A stretch of DNA of 64,000 nt from the NCBI RefSeq assembly GCF_000316665.1, contig NC_019678.1, forward strand, positions 6,200,001 through 6,264,000, in the 5' to 3' direction. The position numbers were made by a program, and so were the translations under genes. The notes beneath the pieces are model-generated. The model was not told the DNA's origin. It saw nothing but the letters and a program-made list of their open reading frames with translations, and made no database searches. The stretch comes from Rivularia sp. PCC 7116. GTDB lineage: Bacteria > Cyanobacteriota > Cyanobacteriia > Cyanobacteriales > Nostocaceae. Numbering within the stretch: position 1 is the stretch's first letter; each line of letters opens with the position of its first letter. Shown here piece after piece: positions 14,513 to 23,466 of the stretch.

Positions 14513-16240
14513 TCAATTTTCCACTTTAGATAATTCAGCTAACGGCACCATATACATATAAAAATCTAATTTTGCCTCAGCACCTTGTATATCCGTAATC
14601 ATAAATGGCTGCCAGCTAGTTAAATTCCCTGGGCAATTGTTCCAAATCACCTTATCTCCAACTTGGGGTATTTTTTCAAGTTTTTCAAAATATTGATTTT
14701 TTAAATTACTAATATGTTGTTGTGCTTCTTCACCCAATACTTTCCAAGTCGCAGATTTTAATTCCTCAGTCCAATTATCTGTTGTTGAAACAACTTCTTC
14801 CCAACAAGTTGCTTGCAACAGCATTTCAACTTTCTTTGAAATATCTTCGGATGCCGCATCATCCTCGTTTTGATTACAAACTAATTTTAAATCGGTATAG
14901 TAAAAATATTTTCTCATTCCTGGAAATCTGACACCAATAGGAATTTTATTGGTCATTGATAAATCTACAATATGACCTCTGCGTCCCTTGCAGTTATGAT
15001 GATTTGTTATTACCTCTACCTTACTACCGACTTCAAAACCCATAGCAGCTAAAGCTCTGGTACGGGTGACTCCATCAACCCACATCAACTCTTCTGGATT
15101 AGTTACAGCATAATCAGCCAAAAGCTTAGGCAAATTCTCAAACCAAGCTTTTTGCTCATCTTCCAAAAACCCAACCACAAATGCTAAAGACATCGAATCA
15201 CGCTGAGTAACCGTAGCAATCGATTCCCAAGTATCACAAGTCGAAGCAATCGAACTTACTATTTCACAAGCGAACTTTCTATCCTTCTTACTAAAAGGCA
15301 TTGGCAACGAACGAAGGAATTGTAATTTGCTTGCTAGTTCTAGGGGTGTAGGTGTTGTTTCTGCTTCTTGAGGTACCTCCTGTTGGACAGTAGCTTGACT
15401 ATCAATATCAATCTGAGTATTATTTGGTACTTCGTTTACATCTTTATCAGAGTCAATCTCTGATTCATTGGTGTATTCAGACTCAGTACCTCCTGTATCT
15501 TTTTGCAATAATGATTCAAATTCTTGTTGTTTGGATTCCCAATTTATTGGACTCTCAACATCTTCCGAGTTTATAGTATTGCTTTCTTTTTCATCAGTAA
15601 TCAAATCGGTTAGAGAGCTAATTTTATCCGTCGGAATCTCAACTATCTGATTGTCGTAGAAGTCCGCTATCGCCATTCTGACAATCCGCTGCGGAGAAAA
15701 CCCAAACTGCTCTATCAACTTCTCTGTAAGCACTCCTGTCTGATGGTCATCCTCCACAATCTTGCCGAAAGTATAGTATCGATTACCATCTGGTGTTGCT
15801 CGCCAATTACCAACTTTTTTCTCTTTTCTTTGAGACTTGAGAAACTTTGCTCTTTCCTTAATCAATTCTAATACAAGTTTACAAGTCAATCCACCAATAG
15901 GAATATCTTGCAATTTTTCAATCAAAACGTTGTAATTCTTCGAGCATAACCGCAGCAATATCGGCACAGGTAATACAGCCAAGTGTTCCGGACAACCAAC
16001 AAACGCTTGAAAATTCTCTGCAATTTTTAGCGATCGCCTTTCTTCCGTACTCCCTTTATCCCATCGATATTCTTCCAAAAGTGCGCGATACTGTTTCCTT
16101 GTACGAGTCTGCTTATATTCGTAAAGCGAGAATGCTGCGTACAGATACTCCAATGTACTTTGCTCCATGTGTAACGTAGGATTGGAGTCAATATAGTTCT
16201 GCTCGATGTACCTTTCGGTTGCAAGAATTAGTCCAGTCAT
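14513..16240 (-). CDS. uncharacterised plasmid-type protein with C-terminal SH3/KOW-like part
   Basis: 575 residues; not recognised. Three parts are visible: a helical N-terminal half (about 1-200), a very acidic low-complexity linker (about 210-300), and a C-terminal part in which SKVEVITNHHNCKGRRGHIVDL looks like an SH3 or KOW-type small barrel. It precedes no other gene on its transcript; a smaller gene of the same strand lies 76 bases upstream, so the two may form an operon. No function can be given. Large proteins of this kind tend to sit on cyanobacterial plasmids, but that is a context argument. Confidence 0.6.
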   Translation of the reverse strand: MTGLILATERYIEQNYIDSNPTLHMEQSTLEYLYAAFSLYEYKQTRTRKQYRALLEEYRWDKGSTEERRSLKIAENFQAFVGCPEHLAVLPVPILLRLCSKNYNVLIEKLQDIPIGGLTCKLVLELIKERAKFLKSQRKEKKVGNWRATPDGNRYYTFGKIVEDDHQTGVLTEKLIEQFGFSPQRIVRMAIADFYDNQIVEIPTDKISSLTDLITDEKESNTINSEDVESPINWESKQQEFESLLQKDTGGTESEYTNESEIDSDKDVNEVPNNTQIDIDSQATVQQEVPQEAETTPTPLELASKLQFLRSLPMPFSKKDRKFACEIVSSIASTCDTWESIATVTQRDSMSLAFVVGFLEDEQKAWFENLPKLLADYAVTNPEELMWVDGVTRTRALAAMGFEVGSKVEVITNHHNCKGRRGHIVDLSMTNKIPIGVRFPGMRKYFYYTDLKLVCNQNEDDAASEDISKKVEMLLQATCWEEVVSTTDNWTEELKSATWKVLGEEAQQHISNLKNQYFEKLEKIPQVGDKVIWNNCPGNLTSWQPFMITDIQGAEAKLDFYMYMVPLAELSKVEN

Positions 16241-16316
16241 GATAAATTCGGTTTGCTTTTATAGTGTTTGGTCTGTCACAAAGACCAATTTTTCTAATCC
16301 AACCAATCTGAATAAC

Positions 16317-16949
16317 TTAAGCAGCTGTTGAGAGCGCTTTAGACACTGCTGCTGCTGGCTTGCTTGCCTTGAGAAAAACGTCAGTTAATGAAACTTGGGA
16401 GATAGCAGCCAACGCATAGCCCAAAGTATGCTTGTGAATTCGGGGCATTTTACGAAATGACATATCTTGTCCCCAGTCTTGAACCGATTTTGTTCCTATT
16501 TGCAAAACATCGGTAAGGGTTTTAACACAAGTGCCACGGAAATTAGCATGAGAGACAGTTTGTAATATTTCCTGCTCGGTTAACTCATCTAAAAGAACTT
16601 TCTCTAAAAACGTTTGAGCATCAACCGATGGTGGAACAAAATCCCCTTTCAGGATGCTTCCTAGCTGAGGAGGTGCAATTTGAGCAGCATAGATATAAGC
16701 AAGAGAAATCCTACAATATTTAGGCATCCCTTCAAAATTGAGGTCGCTTCCCCATTTACGAACCGTGGCTCGCTGAATATTAAAAATCGTACAGAATACC
16801 GTAATGCATTTTTTGCGATACTGACTGTCTGTTTCTTCTTCAAGTAATTCCGAGGCAGTCAGTTCGGCAATACCGAAGCAGTGGCGTAGGAACTGCCTGG
16901 GTTCTAAACCTTGTTGTGGTAAACTTTTCAGGATTTCGCAGTTTTTCAT
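16317..16949 (-). CDS. uncharacterised protein with two internal repeats
   Basis: 210 residues made of two similar units. The first contains VRKWGSDLNFEGMPKYCRIS and the second VQDWGQDMSFRKMPRIHKHT, each ending in a LAYIYAA/LGYALAA helix. The pattern suggests duplicated DNA-binding (HTH-like) domains. It is upstream of, and on the same strand as, the 575-residue gene, and divergent from the RHH gene at 17143. It may be a regulator or a replication or partition factor; the sequence does not decide. Confidence 0.6.
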   Translation of the reverse strand: MKNCEILKSLPQQGLEPRQFLRHCFGIAELTASELLEEETDSQYRKKCITVFCTIFNIQRATVRKWGSDLNFEGMPKYCRISLAYIYAAQIAPPQLGSILKGDFVPPSVDAQTFLEKVLLDELTEQEILQTVSHANFRGTCVKTLTDVLQIGTKSVQDWGQDMSFRKMPRIHKHTLGYALAAISQVSLTDVFLKASKPAAAVSKALSTAA

Positions 16950-17037
16950 CTTAAAGATTCCTGTTTGTAAGGAAAGGGATTCATGGAAGCATTGAACTTT
17001 TGGAATCGAAACTGAAATTTATTCTATTGGAATAATA

Positions 17038-17049
17038 ACCTATATAGGT
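17038..17049. promoter_or_regulatory. ACCTATATAGGT palindrome in a divergent promoter region
   Basis: A 12-bp perfect palindrome between the minus-strand gene at 16949 and the RHH gene at 17143. Its half-site ACCTAT recurs in front of the paralogous RHH gene at 18820, which suggests an operator for this small repressor family. Confidence 0.55.
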
Positions 17050-17142
17050 ATATTAATACAAAATACTTAACTTACTACATTGCTTATATGCTGATATTTG
17101 TCTCAATGACATAATTAAGGTAAGTGTCGTAATGGGTGAAAT

Positions 17143-17316
17143 GTGTCTAACTTGAAAAACACGGAAGATAAAACCGTAAAGCTTGTGGTTTTTTTGTCAG
17201 ATGACGAGCGCACACAATTTAAAATCGCTTGCGCTCGTAGCAAAACCTCCATGAGCCAAAAAGCCAAAGAATTAATCCTTGCTTGGGTTGAATCAGAAGA
17301 AGAACAATCTTCATAA
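17143..17316 (+). CDS. small RHH (Arc-type) DNA-binding protein
   Basis: 57 residues starting at GTG 17143. It reads EDKTVKLVVFLSDDERTQFK and ends with KAKELILAWVESEEEQSS: a beta strand and two helices, the ribbon-helix-helix form. It is clearly related to the gene at 18820 (EDKTVSFRVFLPESLRTEFK). Such proteins are autorepressors or plasmid copy and partition regulators. The palindrome at 17038 lies about 95 bases upstream. Confidence 0.75.
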   Translation: MSNLKNTEDKTVKLVVFLSDDERTQFKIACARSKTSMSQKAKELILAWVESEEEQSS

Positions 17317-17342
17317 AATGGTCAATTGTACGGCTCGGGACT

Positions 17343-17381
17343 GAATTGAGTGGTGTTTTCATGCAAGAAAACTCTCAATTC
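17343..17381. repeat. hairpin between RHH genes
   Basis: Outer arms GAATTGAG/CTCAATTC and inner arms GTTTTC/GAAAAC form one extended stem with a short loop. No T run follows, so it is a structured RNA or attenuator rather than a clear terminator. Confidence 0.5.
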
Positions 17382-17461
17382 GTCTCGGGGCAATTTCTGT
17401 GGGTTGGCTTGGTAATACATATGCAAATTAATTCAGACACAATCAAAAAAAGTTATTAGAC

Positions 17462-17695
17462 ATGGCAGAAGATAATGTTCGTTTTTCAATTACCCTATCT
17501 CCTTATGATTTTCGGAAGCTAAAGCTTTGGGCAAAACTCCGAGGTCGTCCTCCCGCTGCATTTGCGGCTCAAATCATTGCTGCAAGGCGCTTAGACTAAC
17601 TTTGAAAGTATTAATCAGCAACTCGCAGAATATGCGCGGCGATACAAAAATATTTCTATTGAAGAATTAGAAGCTAGCCTTGATTCTGATTGATT
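17462..17695 (+). pseudogene. RHH protein gene, frameshifted copy
   Basis: The frame from the ATG at 17462 gives VRFSITLSPYDFRKLKLWAK and stops at 17599 after 45 residues. In the next frame the match to the intact paralogue at 17945 continues (NFESINQQLAEYARRYKNIS) to a stop at 17695. So one base has been gained or lost near 17590. It could be a dead copy, or the short form may still fold as an RHH unit. Confidence 0.7.
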
Positions 17696-17944
17696 GCTAT
17701 TTTTCATCTCCTGCAACTCCTTTTCCCCAAATTTGATAATAAGCCATCGAAATATTTAAGCCAATAAATATTTCACTAACTAAGCACAAGAATAATATAC
17801 ACTACGAAGATAGCACAAAGATAGCTAAAAGATGCTATAAAGTGTTTATAACTCAACTATGCGATTAAGAGCGGTTGTAACTATTGTGTTAACCGACAAG
17901 CGTAATGGCGTATGAATGGGTATATTTTTAAAGGAGATGTAGAT

Positions 17945-18208
17945 GTGTCAAAGCTCCAAGTAGAAACAATGCCGCTTGAAGAAAATGTCAGATTAAATAT
18001 TACAGTTTCCCGTTATAACCTCCAAAGGTTGAAGTATTGGGCTGCTATTAGTGGTAAAACTCCTAGTGCTTATGCAAGCCAAATAATATCAGCACGACTC
18101 GAAGCAAACTTCGACTTAATTAACCGACAACTTGAAGATTTGGCTCAAAGCAAAGGAATTGAGATGTCAGATTTAAAAGAACTTCTTGATGACCAAGATT
18201 CTAAATAA
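17945..18208 (+). CDS. RHH DNA-binding protein
   Basis: About 87 residues from GTG 17945, which has AAGGAG 10 bases upstream; an ATG at 17912 would add 11 residues. The core LEENVRLNITVSRYNLQRLKYW and the helix SAYASQIISARLE fit a ribbon-helix-helix domain, followed by a charged helical tail. It is the intact paralogue of the broken gene at 17462. A DNA-binding regulator role is inferred from the fold. Confidence 0.72.
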   Translation: MSKLQVETMPLEENVRLNITVSRYNLQRLKYWAAISGKTPSAYASQIISARLEANFDLINRQLEDLAQSKGIEMSDLKELLDDQDSK

Positions 18209-18423
18209 CCATTTAACCTCCGCTGTTTTTGATTTACTGGGCTATCTTCTTGAAAATAGAAGACGATATCAAAAGAAGCATTGCGTTTTGCAAAGATATT
18301 TTTGTGTCATATATCAGCATCATCTCATAAGCAGCTATTTCACAACTAAACAGCATCGTTATCGAAACAAAATTTAAATTCAATAAAAGATACGATGAGA
18401 CATGAAAATTTATTAGACTTACC

Positions 18424-18606
18424 GTGACTAAGAGAATAAGCGTTTCTATTCCCGACTTAACCCATGAAAAATTACAAACTTGGGCTGACATTGAAGGTAC
18501 TAGCCTTGCTGATTTAGCAGCTTATTTGTTGCGTAGAGACATTGAAATAGCTGAAAAAGAGGGAAAGCTCAGATATCCAGATGAACAAAATAGCAACTCT
18601 GAATAA
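18424..18606 (+). CDS. small RHH DNA-binding protein
   Basis: 60 residues from GTG 18424. TKRISVSIPDLTHEKLQTWA followed by a helix with LADLAAYLLRRDIEIAEKEG is a standard ribbon-helix-helix domain, similar to those in plasmid regulators and antitoxins. No toxin gene is next to it. Confidence 0.72.
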   Translation: MTKRISVSIPDLTHEKLQTWADIEGTSLADLAAYLLRRDIEIAEKEGKLRYPDEQNSNSE

Positions 18607-18730
18607 AAGCCAGCCATGAGCTATTCCTAATTTCTCTCCTAAAAAACTTGGAAGGTTTCGCTATTTTTTATGGTTATTCATATTTGAAATTTGTAGAAGT
18701 TTATCAACAATACAGTTATCATAGTCTACA

Positions 18731-18817
18731 TAGGTCATGTATATCAATAAGGCTATGTGGATTATTCCCAAACTGAGTTAACTAGCGGAAAATGAGCGTG
18801 TGGTATATGTGACCTAT
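18731..18817. promoter_or_regulatory. inverted ATAGGTCA/TGACCTAT pair before an RHH gene
   Basis: ATAGGTCA at 18731-18738 and TGACCTAT at 18810-18817, the second ending two bases before the start codon of the RHH gene at 18820. Half-sites contain the same ATAGGT/ACCTAT as the palindrome at 17038. Probable autoregulation operator. Confidence 0.5.
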
Positions 18818-18819
18818 CT

Positions 18820-18984
18820 ATGTCAAAAGAAGACAAAACTGTAAGCTTTAGAGTTTTCCTACCTGAGTCCCTCCGAACAGAATTTAAAGTCTGGTGTGCT
18901 AGAGAGGGGACAAATATGAGCGAAAAATCTAGGGAGCTTATAGAGCAATGGATTGAAAGTAGAGTTAATCAAAGTAGTAAATGA
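18820..18984 (+). CDS. small RHH DNA-binding protein coupled to a GIY-YIG gene
   Basis: 54 residues: SKEDKTVSFRVFLPESLRTE, then NMSEKSRELIEQWIES. It is a paralogue of the protein at 17143. The stop codon overlaps the next start (ATGA at 18981-18984), so the two are translated together. A repressor or a partner of the GIY-YIG protein is likely. Confidence 0.75.
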   Translation: MSKEDKTVSFRVFLPESLRTEFKVWCAREGTNMSEKSRELIEQWIESRVNQSSK

Positions 18985-19463
18985 ATACGCAACTAATTGA
19001 CCCGTTCAAATTACCCACAATCTCGCTCTCACAACGGAAGCATCTACCCTTAGTTTGTGCAGTCTACTTTGTGCTGCATGACAACAAAGTTGTTTACGTT
19101 GGTAAAGCAACAGTACTAAGACAGCGTTGGGATTCTCATCATAGAATTAAGGAATTTAAAAATTTACCTGGTGAAGTTCGCATCGCTTGGCACAAAAGTG
19201 ATAGTCCAGAGTTAATAGATGAGTTAGAAAAATCCATGATTGCTTGTTTCAAGCCTTCGATGAATGGCTCCAAAGTTGAATATGCAACCCCACGGAAGAC
19301 AATTTATCTTGAACCGAAAACAATGGAAGCTCTCAAACAACGAGCTAATAAGGAGAAACGAACAGTAAGCAACCTATGCAATTTATTAATTGAGCAAGAA
19401 ATGAGCGAATGGTTAAAGCTGGAGAAAACTTCAGATGCTAAAACAGAAAAATACAGTCAATAA
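18981..19463 (+). CDS. GIY-YIG nuclease-like protein with C-terminal RHH domain
   Basis: 160 residues. Residues 20-95 are a GIY-YIG domain: VYFVLHDNKVVYVGKA (the GIY and YIG strands appear as VYF and YVG), a conserved Arg in LRQRWDSHH, and the Glu in IDELEKSMIACFKP. Residues 105-150 (PRKTIYLEPKTMEALKQRAN, then SNLCNLLIEQ) resemble an RHH DNA-binding unit. The fusion suggests a site-directed DNA nuclease or nickase. It shares a 4-base overlap with the RHH gene before it. Confidence 0.78.
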   Translation: MNTQLIDPFKLPTISLSQRKHLPLVCAVYFVLHDNKVVYVGKATVLRQRWDSHHRIKEFKNLPGEVRIAWHKSDSPELIDELEKSMIACFKPSMNGSKVEYATPRKTIYLEPKTMEALKQRANKEKRTVSNLCNLLIEQEMSEWLKLEKTSDAKTEKYSQ

Positions 19464-20065
19464 TTCGTAATCAAAGTACGCTCTTGTTAATTTTTATGAA
19501 CTATTTGCACAACAATATCTTTGTACTTTAAAGGAAGTCAGTTTCTACATAAGCAAAAATAAGGGGTGAAATTTCTGGCAATATTCTTATATTGTTGGAC
19601 ACCTCACAATTAATTAGAAAAATTGACAATAGAGTCATAAACAATCCCGTTTTATTTGGATATTACAGGGATTCTTCGCAATGATTGCGATTGCATTGAA
19701 GAAGGCAGAGGGCAGATGGCAGAAGGCAGAAGGAACAATTAGTGGGGGATTCAGACCCGCCACTAATTGTAAGCCGCCAAACTTCGTTGTGGCGGGGGTC
19801 TTAAACCCTTGCTCCCTACGGTCGCGAGAAGTACGAGACAGATTCCCTTCTGCCCTCTGCCTCCGTACTTCTGCCTTCTTGATCAATTTTGTACTTGATG
19901 AATCAAGAATATCAAAACACAGATTTATGTATGTGTTTTATTTACATTTTGTAATTATTTATCAGTGCTAAATTATTTTCACACAAATTAAAAGTAACGT
20001 TTTTTAAAATAATTGATTTAAAATGCTTCAAATATGCTTTGTGGTTTCGATAAACTGGGATAACG
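19464..20065. other. 600-base gene-free stretch holding an inverted repeat element
   Basis: No real gene is seen. The centre (19698-19880) is an inverted element described separately; the flanks are AT-rich. Promoter sequences for the gene at 20066 probably lie in 19960-20060. Confidence 0.6.
19698..19880. repeat. inverted heptamer-repeat element, copy 3 (GGCAGAA type)
   Basis: The left arm (19698-19736) is built of GAAGGCAGA/GGGCAGA units and the right arm (19843-19880) of the complementary TCTGCCTTC units. Between them is a second inverted repeat, GACCCGCCAC at 19754 against GTGGCGGGGGTC ending at 19801. It is much richer in GC than its surroundings. Reading frames on both strands cross it but look like shadows. 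Confidence 0.65.
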
Positions 20066-20923
20066 ATGAGTAAACAACAGTTTGAGCAAAACCCAAAGCT
20101 ACCTCCAAAACGCGGTCGTCCAGTTGATATGCAAAAAGACCGCGTAACTTTTCATATTAATGTTGATACACGTACTCAAATTGAGAAGCTGATACCTGAA
20201 TGGGGTAAGAGCTTGTCAATGGTAGTAAGAAAGTTAGTCAATTTAGGTTTGGAGGTTGTTAGTTTATCGAACAAGGGAATTACTCCTCGTTCGGGTAATT
20301 TAGAGGATTGGCTTGCAAGCTATACTTCTTTGGGAACCGAATTAACTATTGCTTGTGAAACTCTAAATTTATCGGTTCCTAAATCTGGGCAAGTAGCTAT
20401 TTGGCTTCTAGATAAAATGGCTTTTGGGTCAAATGACCCTCACGTTATTAGTGAAGAATTAAATACTACCCCAAACCTACTAGAAAGAATTCGTTTGGGT
20501 AAACAAGTACAAACTTTTAGCTTCAAACAAGGACTAGAGTTACCTCAAAATGAAGAATTTTTAACTTGGTTGGAGCAATTGTATGATAATGCTTTAATTG
20601 GACAAGAATTCGTTACGACTTGTCAAACGCTTGGCTTGCAACCACCACAGAAAGGAGAAATAGAGGAATGGTTACTTTTAAAGATGGGACAACACCCGCA
20701 GCTTGAGCAAAGTAACGTCGCAGAAGCCGACTCTACAGCACAATCGCAATCAACAGAAGATGATTTGCTTGGAGTGAATTCCCAACCGTTTTTGGAGTAT
20801 TTATTGACGCTCGATAAAATGCCGACTGAAGAAGAGCAGTTTTTGATTGCTAGTCGGTTTGGTGTAGAGTCAACACATCTTACAAAACTAATATCTCGGA
20901 TGATGTTTGAGGAGAAGGGGTGA
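20066..20923 (+). CDS. putative DNA-binding protein, N-terminal RHH-like, role unknown
   Basis: 285 residues. The start has a basic PKRGRPVDMQKDR stretch (AT-hook-like) followed by a possible ribbon-helix-helix unit (VTFHINVDTRTQIEKLI). The rest contains two similar segments, ITIACETLNLSVPKSGQVAIWLL-like and EFVTTCQTLGLQPPQKGEIEEWLL-like, each about 70 residues apart, i.e. an internal repeat. The function is unknown. Plasmid-type context suggests a regulator or partition protein. Confidence 0.65.
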   Translation: MSKQQFEQNPKLPPKRGRPVDMQKDRVTFHINVDTRTQIEKLIPEWGKSLSMVVRKLVNLGLEVVSLSNKGITPRSGNLEDWLASYTSLGTELTIACETLNLSVPKSGQVAIWLLDKMAFGSNDPHVISEELNTTPNLLERIRLGKQVQTFSFKQGLELPQNEEFLTWLEQLYDNALIGQEFVTTCQTLGLQPPQKGEIEEWLLLKMGQHPQLEQSNVAEADSTAQSQSTEDDLLGVNSQPFLEYLLTLDKMPTEEEQFLIASRFGVESTHLTKLISRMMFEEKG

Positions 20924-21067
20924 AACAAATAACTGAAACATAAATTTTTCGGTATTGATATGTATCTATATTACAGCCGTAGTCTTTACGATTAGTCGCT
21001 GATAGATGACAACGGCAGAAAATTTTAAGATAGAATTATTCATAAGTTATTAGGCAAGAAGTAGATA

Positions 21068-21463
21068 ATGTCAATCCTCAAAGTTGAAGTACAATTATCT
21101 TCCGAAGAATTGCTCAAGGCAGTTGAGCAATTAAACTTGTCTGAATTAGAACAATTTGTATCACAAGTTATTGTTTTAAAAGCACAACGTAAAGCCACCC
21201 GACTGCCGCAAACAGAAGCAGAATTATTACTTAAAATTAATCAAGGTATTCCTGATAATATTCACAAAGATTACGAAGAATTAAAGGTTAAACGAGAAGA
21301 AGAAACTCTCACAGGTGATGAGTATCAAAGGTTATTACAACTGACTGAGGAAATAGAAAAAATCCAAGCACAACGTATAGAAAATTTAGCAGAGTTAGCA
21401 CGTTTGCGTGGTGTGTCACTAACTGCATTGATGGAAAATTTAGGGATTCACGCAACAAAATAA
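21068..21463 (+). CDS. helical protein paired with an HNH nuclease
   Basis: 131 residues, helical and highly charged (long runs of Glu, Lys and Gln), with no domain recognised. Its stop overlaps the start of the HNH gene by one base (TAATG). In filamentous cyanobacteria such small helical proteins are found before HNH genes, so it may be a partner or control protein. Toxin-antitoxin behaviour is possible but not shown by the sequence. Confidence 0.65.
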   Translation: MSILKVEVQLSSEELLKAVEQLNLSELEQFVSQVIVLKAQRKATRLPQTEAELLLKINQGIPDNIHKDYEELKVKREEETLTGDEYQRLLQLTEEIEKIQAQRIENLAELARLRGVSLTALMENLGIHATK

Positions 21464-21888
21464 TGTCCGATTCAAGAGTGAAGGCGCAGTTAAAAAAGTC
21501 TGTAGTAAAAAGAGCTAACGGATGTTGTGAATATTGTAGAAGCCAAGAAAGTTTTGCAATTCAAGCTTTTTCTGCCGAGCATATTATCCCCAAAAGTAAA
21601 GGTGGAGAAACAAATTTAAGTAATTTGGCTCTTTCTTGTCAGGGTTGTAATAATCACAAATATAATAAAATCCAAGGTTATGATCCTGTAAGTGGTGAAA
21701 CTGTACCTTTGTATCATCCACGTCAACAACTATGGAATGATAATTTTGCGTGGAATAATGACTTTACTCTAGTTATTGGTTTGAATCCAATAGGAAGAGC
21801 TACAGTAGAAACTTTAAAGTTAAATCGAGAAGGAGTTGTGAATTTACGACGAGTATTGTTCGCAATGGGTGAACATCCTCCTTCTTGA
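21463..21888 (+). CDS. HNH endonuclease
   Basis: 141 residues. A Cys pair CCEYC, then AEHIIPKSKGGETNLSNLAL and CQGCNNHK give the complete HNH signature: the catalytic His in the EHIIP strand, Asn in the middle and two CxxC zinc pairs. It probably cuts DNA. The gene overlaps the one before it by one base. Confidence 0.88.
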   Translation: MSDSRVKAQLKKSVVKRANGCCEYCRSQESFAIQAFSAEHIIPKSKGGETNLSNLALSCQGCNNHKYNKIQGYDPVSGETVPLYHPRQQLWNDNFAWNNDFTLVIGLNPIGRATVETLKLNREGVVNLRRVLFAMGEHPPS

Positions 21889-21983
21889 TGTTAATGATTG
21901 ATTAATATATCGCTTCAAAATATGCTTCAATGACTGAAGAATCATCTTGCTAAAATATTAAGTAAACGGTGAAATCAAACGCC

Positions 21984-22245
21984 ATGAGCATGATGCTTAC
22001 CCCCCAACAAGAACAATTTATTCAAAGCAAACTGCCTTCCAGGTAAATATCGCGATGCACAAGAAGTATTAGCACTTGCTTTCAAGCTTCTTGATGAATA
22101 CGAGCAAGCAGATATTGATTGGATAAATTCCGTGAGAGAAAAAATAGACGCAGCAATTGTAATTAGCGAACAAACTCCACCTATTGATGGAAAAGCTTTT
22201 GTAGGTCAAATTTTGAAAGATTTGCAGCAAGTGCGCGAAAGGTAA
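21984..22245 (+). pseudogene. ParD-type antitoxin gene, frameshifted
   Basis: It begins MSMMLTPQQEQFIQSKL, then the frame breaks near 22040; in another frame GKYRDAQEVLALAFKLLDEY and the rest of a ParD-family antitoxin continue to a stop at 22245. The family is common in cyanobacteria, and a damaged toxin follows directly. Confidence 0.75.
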
Positions 22246-22392
22246 AAATCAATCCCAGATATTTTATTACCATTCTTGCAACGGAAGACTTAAAAGAAAT
22301 TGCGAGCTTATGAAGACAACTCGGGTATTGAAATTCTCCGAGTAGTTAATGCTCGTCGAGATTTACCATCTATTTTTGAAGAGCAAGAATAA
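22246..22392 (+). pseudogene. ParE/RelE-type toxin gene, internally deleted
   Basis: The first residues INPRYFITILATEDLKEIAS match the start of a ParE-like toxin and, after a jump to another frame, DNSGIEILRVVNARRDLPSI matches the C-terminal end. About 55 central residues are missing. It cannot make a working toxin. Confidence 0.7.
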
Positions 22393-22410
22393 TTAGTTGT
22401 ACTCAGGAGC

Positions 22411-23028
22411 TTAAACAATCGCATCAAAAACTTGCTGTGCTGTAAGGTTTAGTTTGGGGAAAGTAGGAGAGATAATTCGCTCGTCACCTCTAAAAGCAGT
22501 CATCTGATATTCATCATCAATCAATTCGCATACAAAAAACGTAGGTTGCTTGGGATTAGCAATAAATTTTCTTCCACCCAATGCTGCGTAGTCAGCTATC
22601 CAATATTCGGGTATTTTCATAGCTTGGTAATTACCAAACTTGGTGTAATAGTCATCTTCCCAATTCGTACTAACAACCTCGACTATTAGAGGAATCGAAA
22701 CGCTATGAATAACCGTAGATTCTTTTTCCCACAATGGTTCATTATCTAAATTCGCATCATTTATTAAAACAATATCTGGTAAATAACCTGACGATTTGTT
22801 TGGTGGCTTTACTAGTGCTGTTTTTGGAATAAAATATGGCAGTTTTAAGCGTTTATACTCAATGCAAACTTCTCCTGCTAAAAGACCCGTTACTTTTTCA
22901 TGTTTACCAGTTGGTTGAGCCATTTCTACAATTATGCCATCGTGTAATTCGTATCGTTTTGCAGAATTTTGGGGCAACCAGTCTATAAATTCTTCAAAAG
23001 TTAATAGTTTCGATGGAGTAATAGTCAT
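22411..23028 (-). CDS. Uma2 family (DUF820) nuclease-like protein
   Basis: 205 residues with the Uma2 pattern: LTFEEFIDWLPQN, RYELHDGIIVEM, then YLPDIVLI (the PD of the PD-(D/E)xK fold) and LIVEVVSTNWEDDYYTK (E-x-V followed by Lys). These proteins are very numerous in cyanobacteria and travel with mobile DNA; the exact substrate is unknown. It is divergent from the membrane-protein operon at 23467. Confidence 0.85.
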   Translation of the reverse strand: MTITPSKLLTFEEFIDWLPQNSAKRYELHDGIIVEMAQPTGKHEKVTGLLAGEVCIEYKRLKLPYFIPKTALVKPPNKSSGYLPDIVLINDANLDNEPLWEKESTVIHSVSIPLIVEVVSTNWEDDYYTKFGNYQAMKIPEYWIADYAALGGRKFIANPKQPTFFVCELIDDEYQMTAFRGDERIISPTFPKLNLTAQQVFDAIV

Positions 23029-23377
23029 AAATCAAAAGAATTATATTTGACTCTTAGTTCGTGTAATCAATAGATACAGAACACCTGTATTAATTGTAAT
23101 TTAAATTTAGCGATCGCAGTCGCAGTGCTTGATTGTATAATCCAAAACTTGTATCTGATTTTAATCTGGCTTATTCGCAAATAAAATCATCCTTAAGTAA
23201 ATATTTCTATCTCAGTAATTATTTTTTCAAACGTTACTTTTATATTTATTTTCTCATGATATATCTAAACCTACTTGCATTGCTGATATCCAATATGTAA
23301 CCTAACAATTGTTAATTGAATTGGGTCTAAATTTAAATCAGCTTAAGTCGAGTTAAACCCAAACGAAAGTAACTGGA

Positions 23378-23404
23378 TTTGTTAAATAAAAAATATTTAA
23401 CAAA
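23378..23404. promoter_or_regulatory. 11-bp inverted repeat before the membrane/FtsK operon
   Basis: TTTGTTAAATA and TATTTAACAAA with a 5-base spacer, 60 bases before the first gene of the long plus-strand run. The 438-base gap 23029-23466 otherwise holds only a HIP1 site and AT-rich sequence. It is probably an operator or promoter element. Confidence 0.5.
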
Positions 23405-23466
23405 CATCACTGTGGTACTTAAGTTAACCCTTTTTCACATGGACAATCATATTTAGTTGGAATTGA

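Noticed and set aside
19635-19971. Two overlapping open frames across the GGCAGAA repeat element
   Set aside because: Translation of an inverted tandem repeat gives low-complexity frames on both strands; no coding signal outside it.
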